A stretch of DNA of 9,193 nt from positions 1 to 9,193 of the forward strand of contig WQZK01000055.1 in assembly GCA_009780765.1 (NCBI GenBank). The letters are read 5' to 3'. Position numbers and translations under genes: made by a program. Numbering within the stretch: the first letter of the stretch is position 1; every line of letters begins with the position of its first letter. Positions 1 through 6,201 of the stretch are shown here, in pieces. The notes under the pieces were generated by a model. It was not told the DNA's origin and searched no databases. It worked only from the letters and a program-made list of their open reading frames with translations. This stretch comes from Defluviitaleaceae bacterium (GTDB lineage Bacteria; Bacillota; Clostridia; Lachnospirales; UBA5962).

Positions 1-37
1 ATGCAATGGATAAGGGGCATACCCCTAAATTATAAGT

Positions 38-60
38 GTGGGCGAACTTTGTTCGCCCAC
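38..60 (-). repeat. Perfect inverted repeat after the cysteine desulfurase gene; possible transcript-end hairpin
   Basis: A 10-bp arm GTGGGCGAAC (38-47) is followed by a 3-base loop and its exact complement (51-60). It begins 13 bases beyond the stop codon of the cysteine desulfurase, where an operon end would be expected. The minus-strand bases after the stem (ACTTATAATTT) are AT-rich but contain no real T run, so it is a weak candidate for an intrinsic terminator. The core GGGCGAAC recurs at 7778-7785, which suggests a small dispersed palindromic element. A second small palindrome (AGGGG-CATA-CCCCT, 13-26) lies just beyond. Confidence 0.5.
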
Positions 61-73
61 AAAACATAGACTA

Positions 74-1222
74 CTATCTAGCTAAAATCTCCCCAAGAGC
101 CTTTAGTGCATATTTAACTTCATCTAGAGTAGTAAAATAGCCAAAGCTAAATCTTAGCGTGCCCTCTGGATAAGTACCAATTGTTTTATGTGCAAGTGGT
201 GAACAATGCAGCCCTGCCCTTGTAATTATACCATATTCTTCATATAACTTATGGCTTAAAATTGCCAAATCGTGCCCCTTAGCTGTAATTGAAACAACAG
301 GGGCCTGTTTTTTTTCGTCCATTGGTCCATAAACTTTTACAGGTAAGCTTTTAAGACCATCAAGAAAAGTTTTTGTAAGCATTTCTTTATGACTTCTTAT
401 TTCTGAAAGGCCAATATCGTTTATAAATTTAATACTTTCATTTAAACCAATTACACCCAAAATATTGCTCGTGCCTGCTTCAAACTTATCTGGCAAAAAG
501 TCGGGCTGTTCAAGGCTTTGAGAAAAACTACCCGTTCCACCAAAAACAAACGGCTTAATTTTTTTATTGGCTTCTTCTGTTAAAGTAAAACCGCCAATTC
601 CGCAAGGTCCCATAAGTGCCTTATGCCCTGTAAACGCTAAAACATCTATATCAGAATTATCAAAATCTATGTCTAAATATCCTGCCGTTTGAGCCGCATC
701 CAAAACAAACATCACGCCGTTTTCTTTGCAAATTTTTGCACAAGCTTTATAATCTAAAATAGTGCCCATAACATTTGATGCATGCGTCATAACCATAAGC
801 TTTGTATTCTGGCGTATGCTTTTCTTAACATCTTCGGGGTTTAAAAAGCCTTCTTCAGAACACTGTATGTAGGTAATTTCTATAGTACCTTCCATTTCCA
901 AAAAGTGCAAAACTCTTGAAACAGCGTTATGCTCTACAGATGTAGTTATTACATGATCGCCCTTTTTAACCGCACCACAAATAACAGTGTTTAAAGCCAT
1001 TGTTACACTGGATGTGAAAATAACTTGCTCAGGCTTTTTTACATTAAAAAGTTTACACAGGTTTAAGCGAGTTTCTATAACAGTTTGACCGCTATTTAAA
1101 GAACTGCCTCTCAAAGCATTGTTCTGGCTATTTTTCAAAAGATACTCAACCATCGCATTTACCGAATTTTCGGGCTTTTTATAAGAACTTGCTGCATTGT
1201 TTAAATTTATTTCATTAATCAA
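74..1222 (-). CDS. Cysteine desulfurase family protein (class V aminotransferase fold, PLP-dependent)
   Basis: A 382-residue cytosolic PLP enzyme expected to remove sulfur from cysteine, giving alanine and a protein persulfide for Fe-S cluster or thio-cofactor synthesis. Visible motifs are the N-terminal substrate loop LNNAASSYKKPE (residues 7-18), VEHN with the PLP-stacking His98, LDAAQ with Asp175 and Gln178, and GHK with the Schiff-base Lys201. GGTGS (228-232), the catalytic-loop RAGLHC with Cys340, and Arg357 in RFSFG follow. The RxGxHC loop resembles SufS/CsdA-type (group II) enzymes, and the roughly 380-residue length fits the stand-alone 'cysteine desulfurase family protein' type rather than NifS/IscS. 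The start is a TTG at 1222; no ATG lies in frame before residue 24, inside conserved sequence. The gap from the preceding gene is 3 nt. No sufU, iscU or tRNA-thiolation gene adjoins it here, so its sulfur acceptor is unknown. A selenocysteine lyase role cannot be excluded. Confidence 0.9.
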   Translation of the reverse strand: MINEINLNNAASSYKKPENSVNAMVEYLLKNSQNNALRGSSLNSGQTVIETRLNLCKLFNVKKPEQVIFTSSVTMALNTVICGAVKKGDHVITTSVEHNAVSRVLHFLEMEGTIEITYIQCSEEGFLNPEDVKKSIRQNTKLMVMTHASNVMGTILDYKACAKICKENGVMFVLDAAQTAGYLDIDFDNSDIDVLAFTGHKALMGPCGIGGFTLTEEANKKIKPFVFGGTGSFSQSLEQPDFLPDKFEAGTSNILGVIGLNESIKFINDIGLSEIRSHKEMLTKTFLDGLKSLPVKVYGPMDEKKQAPVVSITAKGHDLAILSHKLYEEYGIITRAGLHCSPLAHKTIGTYPEGTLRFSFGYFTTLDEVKYALKALGEILAR

Positions 1223-1225
1223 AGT

Positions 1226-2092
1226 TTAAGCACCTCCAAATAGCTTCTTAGTATTTTTTAATAAATCCCCGTTTAAAGCCTTTTCTCGTTCTTCGCTTGC
1301 CCAGCTTGGAAACGTATCTCGCTCGTAAGCTTTAATTAACGTAAAAAGGCAAGAAATCACATCGTTTATTTGCTTTTCTAAAGCTTCTTCTTCAACTCTG
1401 TTTTTACCATGTTTTTCAAAATACAACTTGTTGTACTCAGCTGTAAAAACCTTTGCCGCCTTAGAAGTTAGTGAACTACAAACGTTTCTAATATCAGAAT
1501 ATCTAAACCCTTTGCCCAAAAAATTATAATCAAACATGAATGCTTCTTGTTTATCTTTTTTAACAATAAAATTTGTGTAATAAAAATCGTTATAAGTTAG
1601 CGTGTATTCTGGAATTTTTATAAGTTTTACAAGGTTTTCGTAGTTAGAAATTATATAATCAAAAGTTTTTTGGACTTCTGGCAATTTTGTGGCCAAAAGC
1701 CTAATATTTTCGTTGGTTACCTCATCATACTCGCAGTATAAACTTGAAAGCTCCTCAACTTTTAATCCTTTTTCATGAAAATCAAAATACCAACTTGCAA
1801 GACCTTTAGCTACATTTAAGTCACCTAAATCTTCTGACAATCCAAGCCGCCAAACCAAAGAAGCGTTAACATCTTCCATCACAATAAAACTCTCGGAAAA
1901 GTCTAAGAGTTTTATTGTTTTAACACCTATTTTATTAAGAATTTGATAGTTTAAAATTTCTCGCCTATAGCTTTTGTTCTCAAAATACTTTAAAACGGCA
2001 GGTTTTCCCCTAAAGTCGCATCTATAAACAAAAACCCCGTCTTTTTCACGTATCAAACTCTGATTCGTTACATTTTTAAAGACAGATACCAT
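1226..2092 (-). CDS. Phosphotransferase of the aminoglycoside/choline kinase (APH) fold, substrate unknown
   Basis: A 288-residue protein with the features of small-molecule kinases of the APH superfamily. Numbered from the Met at 2092, these are a phosphate-clamping lysine in VLKYF (Lys35), a helix glutamate in RREIL (Glu45), a hinge-like IVMEDV segment, the catalytic-loop pattern NDFYYTN (Asp169, Asn174) in place of the usual HGDxxxxN, and a metal-binding Asp188 in FMFDYNF. The usual catalytic-loop His is replaced by Asn, also seen in divergent members. The first possible ATG (2098) lies 1 base from the GAGG at 2100-2103, whereas the ATG two codons later is 7 bases away, so 2092 is preferred. 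The gene overlaps the upstream DUF1284 gene by 25 bp. The substrate (sugar, amino alcohol, nucleoside or antibiotic) cannot be read from the sequence; the housekeeping context argues against a dedicated resistance gene. Confidence 0.75.
   Translation of the reverse strand: MVSVFKNVTNQSLIREKDGVFVYRCDFRGKPAVLKYFENKSYRREILNYQILNKIGVKTIKLLDFSESFIVMEDVNASLVWRLGLSEDLGDLNVAKGLASWYFDFHEKGLKVEELSSLYCEYDEVTNENIRLLATKLPEVQKTFDYIISNYENLVKLIKIPEYTLTYNDFYYTNFIVKKDKQEAFMFDYNFLGKGFRYSDIRNVCSSLTSKAAKVFTAEYNKLYFEKHGKNRVEEEALEKQINDVISCLFTLIKAYERDTFPSWASEEREKALNGDLLKNTKKLFGGA
1233..1237 (-). promoter_or_regulatory. Ribosome binding site GGAGG embedded in the end of the phosphotransferase gene
   Basis: On the minus strand GGAGG precedes the TTG start at 1222 by 10 bases. 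The same bases encode the final Gly-Gly-Ala of the upstream protein, whose stop codon ends at 1226. This site supports TTG as the desulfurase start and implies translational coupling. Confidence 0.75.
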
Positions 2093-2466
2093 AAACATAC
2101 CTCAGTCCATCTACAATTGCCACAAATATTTTCAAGCTGCGAACGGTTTTTAAACGTATCATTTATTTTTTCTATCGCCGCAGAATACTTTATAATAGCG
2201 TTCTGCGGCACATCTATAGCTTTTAAAACATTTTTATCCATCTTTTTTATGCGTAAATCCGAAGTTTCATCCATTTGGCATTTTTCTTCCATCAAATTTG
2301 GACACTTAACACAAATAGCATCCCATTCAGAAACAAGTTGTATCGTAGTATCAGGCTGTGTTTTAAACTTTTCTATAATATTTTTAAGATGATTTGTAAA
2401 GTTTTCATCATAACCATATCCTTGAAATCCTTGAGTACACAAAAGGTGGTGAGCTCTAATTCTCAT
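2068..2466 (-). CDS. DUF1284 family cysteine-rich protein
   Basis: A 132-residue soluble protein whose opening RIRAHHLLCTQGFQGYGY is the signature I associate with the DUF1284 family. Seven cysteines are present: Cys10 in the HHLLC motif, a CxxC-x7-C group (Cys52, 55, 63) and a CxxC-x5-C group (Cys115, 118, 124). The two clusters and the histidine pair look suited to binding a metal or Fe-S cluster, but this is inference and the biochemical role is not known to me. The start ATG shares one base with the ackA stop (TAATG), and no strong ribosome binding site stands at a good distance, so translation probably depends on ribosomes ending ackA. The 3' end contains the ribosome binding site and start of the next gene. 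Confidence 0.85.
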   Translation of the reverse strand: MRIRAHHLLCTQGFQGYGYDENFTNHLKNIIEKFKTQPDTTIQLVSEWDAICVKCPNLMEEKCQMDETSDLRIKKMDKNVLKAIDVPQNAIIKYSAAIEKINDTFKNRSQLENICGNCRWTEVCLWYLSLKM

Positions 2467-3653
2467 TATGCAAGTAATGCCTTTGTATCTCTTGCGATAA
2501 CAAGCTCTTCGTTTGTAGGAATAGCAAAAGCCTTAACCTTAGAATCATCTGTAGAAATTACAACTTCTTTACCACGGCAATTATTTTTGTCTTTATCAAT
2601 AAAAATACCCAAGTATCCTAAGTATTCACAGATTGCTTCACGAGTTTCTGGCCCATTTTCACCAATTCCTGCCGTGAATACAACTGCATCAACACCGTTC
2701 ATAGCTGCTGCATACGCACCAACATATTTTGCCACTCTATAATGGAAAACATCAAGTGCTACAATAGCTTTTTTGTTACCCGCTTTTTGGCCATCTTCAA
2801 GATCCCTAAAGTCGCTCATCCCGCCAGAAATGCCTTTAACACCCGATTCTTTGTTTAACATATTTTCAACTTCTTTAACTGACAAGCCTTCTTTTTCACA
2901 AATAAATGCGATAACCGCAGGGTCTATATCGCCGCTTCTTGTGCCCATTGCAAGCCCTTCAAGCGGAGTAAAGCCCATAGAAGTATCAATCGATTTGCCG
3001 CCTTTAATCGCACAAACGCTTGCACCGTTTCCAAGGTGGCAAGTGATTATTTTCAAATCTTCAATAGGTTTACCAAGCATTTCTGCACATCTAGCCGAAA
3101 CATATTTGTGGCTTGTACCATGGAAGCCATATCTTCTAATTTTATATTTGTCATATAATTCATAAGGAATTGCATAAAGGTATGCCTCTTCTGGCATTGT
3201 TTGATGGAAAGCTGTATCAAAAACACCAACTTGAGGTTTGCCCGGAAGTAACTTTTCACAAGCCTCGATACCAATTAAGTTTGCAGGGTTATGAAGCGGA
3301 GCAAGCTCACAACAAGCCGTAATCGCTTTTTTAACATCTTCTGTTAAAACAACTGAATTGCTAAAATATTCGCCTCCATGAACGATTCTGTGCCCAACTG
3401 CCACAACCTCATCAATAGAATCAATAACACCGTGATTTTTGTCAACCAAGGCATCAATAACCATAGAAACGGCTGCTGTATGGTCTGGCATTGGGTCGTT
3501 TGATATATATCTGTCGCCTTTACCATCGTGCTTGAGCCTTCCGTCAATCCCGATTCTTTCGCACAAACCAATTGCTAAAACATTTTCATTCGACATATCA
3601 ATAAGTTGATATTTTAAAGACGAACTTCCGCAGTTTAAAACTAAAATTTTCAT
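2466..3653 (-). CDS. ackA: Acetate kinase
   Basis: A 395-residue cytosolic enzyme of usual length that transfers phosphate between acetyl phosphate and ADP, giving acetate and ATP. The acetokinase signatures are intact: LNCGSSSLKY at the N-terminus with Asn7, VGHRIVHGG with Arg89, VFDTAFHQTMP with Asp146, YGFHGTSH with His178, CHLGNGAS (205-212), TPLEGLAMGTRSGDIDP with Arg239, TAGIGENG (328-334) and the C-terminal TNEEL. These match the catalytic Asn, Arg, Asp, His, Arg and Glu known from Methanosarcina acetate kinase. A GGAG ribosome binding site sits 9-10 bases before the ATG. It follows pta by 94 bp with no terminator between, and its stop codon overlaps the next start, so it is the second gene of a five-gene transcript. 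Confidence 0.98.
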   Translation of the reverse strand: MKILVLNCGSSSLKYQLIDMSNENVLAIGLCERIGIDGRLKHDGKGDRYISNDPMPDHTAAVSMVIDALVDKNHGVIDSIDEVVAVGHRIVHGGEYFSNSVVLTEDVKKAITACCELAPLHNPANLIGIEACEKLLPGKPQVGVFDTAFHQTMPEEAYLYAIPYELYDKYKIRRYGFHGTSHKYVSARCAEMLGKPIEDLKIITCHLGNGASVCAIKGGKSIDTSMGFTPLEGLAMGTRSGDIDPAVIAFICEKEGLSVKEVENMLNKESGVKGISGGMSDFRDLEDGQKAGNKKAIVALDVFHYRVAKYVGAYAAAMNGVDAVVFTAGIGENGPETREAICEYLGYLGIFIDKDKNNCRGKEVVISTDDSKVKAFAIPTNEELVIARDTKALLA

Positions 3654-3695
3654 TGTAATCTTCTCCTTATGAATTGTATTTTGTATTTCTTCTAT

Positions 3696-3725
3696 TCGTC
3701 ATGGTGGGCTTGACCCGCATCCCAT
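3696..3725. repeat. Short imperfect palindrome between pta and ackA, possible remnant of a dispersed element
   Basis: The plus strand reads TCGTCATGGTGGGCTTGACC followed by CGCATCCC. The core GGGCTTGACCC can form a short GGG/CCC stem. From memory, the wording 'CGTCAT..GGGCTTGACCCG..ATCC' resembles small interspersed palindromes common in many bacterial genomes, but no second full copy is in this window. The rest of the 94-bp gap holds only the ackA ribosome binding site. It is probably transcribed and may affect the relative amounts of Pta and AckA. Confidence 0.35.
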
Positions 3726-3747
3726 CTGTATTGAAGCTATTAAACCA

Positions 3748-4740
3748 TCACATACTTTGTGCTTGAACCGCCGTAATTGCAACAACGCCAACAATATCTT
3801 CGGCACTACAACCACGAGAAAGGTCATTAACAGGCTTTCTAATGCCTTGTGTAACAGGGCCATAAGCTTCCGCTTTTGCAAGCCTTTGAACCAATTTATA
3901 TCCAATATTACCAGCATCTAAATCAGGGAATATTAAAACATTCGCTTTGCCTGCAACCGAAGAATTAGATGCTTTAGCCTTCCCTATTTCAGGCACAATT
4001 GCCGCATCAAGCTGAAATTCGCCATCAAGATTAATTTCTGGGGCCGTTTCTTTAGCGAGTCTTGTAGCCTCAACCACCTTATCAATATCAGCATGTTTTG
4101 CCGAACCCATAGAAGAATGTGAAAGCATAGCAACAATAGGCTCTTTTTTAACTAATTGCTCAAAGCTTTTAGCCGAGCTTATTGCAATAGAAGCAAGCTC
4201 CTGAGCCGTTGGGTTTTGCACAAGCCCACAATCAGAGAATACAAAAATACCGTTTTCACCAAGTTCACAATCAGGCACAACCATAACAAAAAATGATGAT
4301 ACAAGCTTAGTGCCTGGTGCAGTTTTTAGAATTTGTAAGGATGGGCGTAAAACATCTGCCGTTGAGTGTGCCGCACCGGCAACCATACCATCAGCAATGC
4401 CCTCATTAACAAGCATAACTGCAAAGTAAAGCGGATTCTTAAGAGTTTTTTCAGCATCTTCTTGCGTCATGCCCTTTGATTTTCTCATTTCAACGAGTTT
4501 TGCCACAAATTCTGGCATTTTTTCGTAATTTTCAGGGTCTAAAAATGTAGCCGCCGATAAATCAAGCCCAGTAGCATCTTTTAAAATACTATCTTTATTG
4601 CCTACTAAAATTAAATCACTAAGCCCTTCTAAAAGTATTTGATTAGCCGCTACAAGCGTACGCTTGTCCGCCGTTTCAGGCAAAACAATAGTTTTTTTAT
4701 TAGCCTTAGCTTTGTTTTTTATATCTTGAAGAAAATTCAT
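3748..4740 (-). CDS. pta: Phosphate acetyltransferase
   Basis: A 330-residue single-domain Pta, the usual length for Firmicutes, without the N-terminal regulatory domain of long enterobacterial forms. It converts acetyl-CoA and phosphate to acetyl phosphate and CoA, feeding AckA. Family features are the opening FLQDIKNKAKANKKTIVLPE, GMVAGAAHSTADVLRP (about 118-133), MLSHSSMGSAK, LIFPDLDAGNIGYKLVQR (about 268-285) and the end motif PVNDLSRGCSAEDIV. That end motif contains the Ser308-Arg309 pair and Asp315 expected at the active site. The start is preceded by AAAGGAG at 7 bases. A sigma-A promoter lies 27 bp upstream, so pta is the first gene of the pta-ackA-DUF1284-phosphotransferase-desulfurase transcript. 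Confidence 0.98.
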   Translation of the reverse strand: MNFLQDIKNKAKANKKTIVLPETADKRTLVAANQILLEGLSDLILVGNKDSILKDATGLDLSAATFLDPENYEKMPEFVAKLVEMRKSKGMTQEDAEKTLKNPLYFAVMLVNEGIADGMVAGAAHSTADVLRPSLQILKTAPGTKLVSSFFVMVVPDCELGENGIFVFSDCGLVQNPTAQELASIAISSAKSFEQLVKKEPIVAMLSHSSMGSAKHADIDKVVEATRLAKETAPEINLDGEFQLDAAIVPEIGKAKASNSSVAGKANVLIFPDLDAGNIGYKLVQRLAKAEAYGPVTQGIRKPVNDLSRGCSAEDIVGVVAITAVQAQSM

Positions 4741-4766
4741 GTAAACTCTCCTTTCTTTATAATTAT

Positions 4767-4795
4767 ATTATAGTACGATTATCGCCTTTTATCAA
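4767..4795 (-). promoter_or_regulatory. Sigma-A promoter of the pta-ackA operon
   Basis: On the minus strand TTGATA (4790-4795) and TATAAT (4767-4772) are separated by exactly 17 bp, close to the vegetative consensus. The -35 box overlaps the TGA stop codon (4792-4794) of the dehydrogenase gene. A second overlapping TATAAT lies at 4762-4767. No terminator separates it from the upstream gene, so some readthrough from the dehydrogenase promoter is possible. Confidence 0.8.
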
Positions 4796-5745
4796 TACCC
4801 TATTTCAAGATTTACAACATTTTGAAGCTTTTCGCCATTAGCGTAAGCCTTAAAATTTTCGACTATAATACTCGCCGCTTTATCTCTTGTATATTTCAAG
4901 TTAAATCCGCCCGAAATATGAGGAGTTATAACAATATTTTCGACTGACCACGCACGATGGTCCGATGGAAGCGGCTCTACGTGAGTAACATCAAGTGCTG
5001 CACCTAAAACTTTACCTTCTAAAACTGCATCACAAAGAGCTTCTGTATCGATTGCCGAACCACGCCCAACATTTAAGATTATTGCCGTTTCTTTAAGCTT
5101 TTCAAGGCGTTCTTTTGAGATGATGTGTTTTGTGTTTTGTGTGTCAGGAACAGCAAGAGCAATAATATCCGCTTCTGGCAAGAGCTTGTCTACATCCTCA
5201 CTTGTGTAAAGTTCATCTACATAATCTGGTTTTTCCGTCATCGTTCTTTTAACACCAATAACATAGCTGCTAAGTGCCTTCATACGCTTGCCAAACTCCG
5301 AACCTATATCACCAAGACCAATTATAAGCGTTTTCGAACCCTGTATCGACAAAATTTCGCCTTCCGACCTCCACAAAGCCTTATTTTGATTATCTCTATA
5401 TAAATGCAATTTTTTCATAAGCATTAAGGTATATCCGATTAAGTATTCTGAAATTCCAAGCCCATAGGATCCAACAGCATTAGTTAAAATAGCATCTTTT
5501 GGAATCGTGCTGTGAAACCTTTCAGAGCCAGCTGTGTAAAGTTGGAGCCATTTTAAGTTTGTGCTTCCCTCAATTAGACTAGGTGCAACATTTCCCAATA
5601 TTATATTTGCCAATTGTGCTTCTTCCGCCAAAACATCATTTGTACGCTTATATGTAAAATTTGCGTTTGGCATGATATTTTCAATCTCTTTTTTCTGCAA
5701 TTCGTTTAAATCTATTGTTACTAACACATTTTTAATTGCTTGCAT
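4792..5745 (-). CDS. D-isomer specific 2-hydroxyacid dehydrogenase
   Basis: A 317-residue NAD(P)-dependent oxidoreductase of the D-2-hydroxyacid dehydrogenase family, which interconverts 2-oxoacids and D-2-hydroxyacids in the cytosol. It shows the Rossmann motif GLGDIG (143-148) and the catalytic triad: Arg228 in NVGRGS, Glu257 in DVTHVEPLP and His276 in TPHISGG. The residue after the second strand of the Rossmann fold is basic (VKRT, Arg167) rather than the usual Asp, which hints at NADPH use as in GhrA-like glyoxylate/hydroxypyruvate reductases; this is inference. No ACT or substrate-specific domain is present, so the exact substrate (glyoxylate, hydroxypyruvate, pyruvate or a branched 2-oxoacid) is open. 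A GGAG sits 8 bases before the ATG, and a promoter lies just upstream. The next gene, pta, starts 51 bp after its stop. Confidence 0.92.
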   Translation of the reverse strand: MQAIKNVLVTIDLNELQKKEIENIMPNANFTYKRTNDVLAEEAQLANIILGNVAPSLIEGSTNLKWLQLYTAGSERFHSTIPKDAILTNAVGSYGLGISEYLIGYTLMLMKKLHLYRDNQNKALWRSEGEILSIQGSKTLIIGLGDIGSEFGKRMKALSSYVIGVKRTMTEKPDYVDELYTSEDVDKLLPEADIIALAVPDTQNTKHIISKERLEKLKETAIILNVGRGSAIDTEALCDAVLEGKVLGAALDVTHVEPLPSDHRAWSVENIVITPHISGGFNLKYTRDKAASIIVENFKAYANGEKLQNVVNLEIGY

Positions 5746-5770
5746 AAAAACAACTCCTTTTCTTATCTAC

Positions 5771-5799
5771 AGTATACAATAATTGCCCGTCTTTTACAA
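5771..5799 (-). promoter_or_regulatory. Sigma-A promoter of the 2-hydroxyacid dehydrogenase gene
   Basis: On the minus strand TTGTAA (5794-5799) and TATACT (5771-5776) are spaced 17 bp apart, giving 4 of 6 and 5 of 6 matches to the vegetative consensus. The expected transcript start would be near 5764, leaving a short untranslated leader with the GGAG site. Confidence 0.7.
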
Positions 5800-5806
5800 C
5801 AGGCAA

Positions 5807-5894
5807 TGGTGCATAACCACATCCACGAACCAATTTTTCCACGAAACCAGAAGCAAAAAGTGTAGAAAAATCGAGTGAGTGTAGCTATGCACCA
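5807..5894. repeat. Widely spaced inverted repeat upstream of the dehydrogenase promoter
   Basis: TGGTGCATA (5807-5815) is repeated as its exact complement TATGCACCA (5886-5894), 70 bases apart. Partial matches continue inward for a few bases. A third related GTGCA at 5903-5907 could pair with the right arm instead, as a local hairpin after the 89-residue gene. No gene is seen in the 172-bp gap. The arms could be operator half-sites or mutually exclusive RNA pairings; neither is shown. Confidence 0.4.
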
Positions 5895-5917
5895 GTATAA
5901 ACGTGCAATAGGATAAT

Positions 5918-6187
5918 TTAAGGACTTGGCGAAAAAACCGAAGGCCCAGGCTCTAAATTTATAACAAAAACCATCGTAGTTGTTGGATTTACATGAACCG
6001 TGAGCTGTATTGATGCCGCGGCCTTTCGGTTTCCCGGTACAAAAGACATGTCAAAAGGAACATCATTTTTTGTCAAAACTCCTAAAACCAAATTAAGCTT
6101 TGTTATAGGAATCATGTTATTTTCACAAATCTGCTTAAAAATATCTAAAGAAAGTAGTGATAAAATTGTGTTGTCAAAAAAATTCAT
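5918..6187 (-). CDS. Small hypothetical protein, 89 residues
   Basis: I do not recognise this family. The protein opens with a hydrophobic helix-like stretch (MNFFDNTILSLLSLDIFKQI), but no clear signal peptide or membrane span is present. The second half has alternating hydrophobic residues (SIQLTVHVNP, TTMVFVINLEPGP) typical of beta strands and ends in a Ser/Pro tail. Its ATG lies 14 bp after the stop of the proline-rich gene, with AGGTG about 11 bases upstream, somewhat far for a binding site. Same-strand placement and the very short gap suggest it is cotranscribed with that gene and may work with it. An overlapping plus-strand frame is less credible because it has only a GTG start and no binding site. 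Confidence 0.6.
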   Translation of the reverse strand: MNFFDNTILSLLSLDIFKQICENNMIPITKLNLVLGVLTKNDVPFDMSFVPGNRKAAASIQLTVHVNPTTTMVFVINLEPGPSVFSPSP

Positions 6188-6201
6188 GGCATTACCATCA
6201 C

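Noticed and set aside
1226..2092. Aminoglycoside resistance gene
   Set aside because: Only the general kinase fold is seen; the gene is embedded in a housekeeping operon and lacks signs of transfer or mobile elements.
2117..3165. Plus-strand open frames opposite the DUF1284 and ackA genes
   Set aside because: They overlap strongly conserved genes on the minus strand and encode low-complexity sequence with no recognisable motifs.
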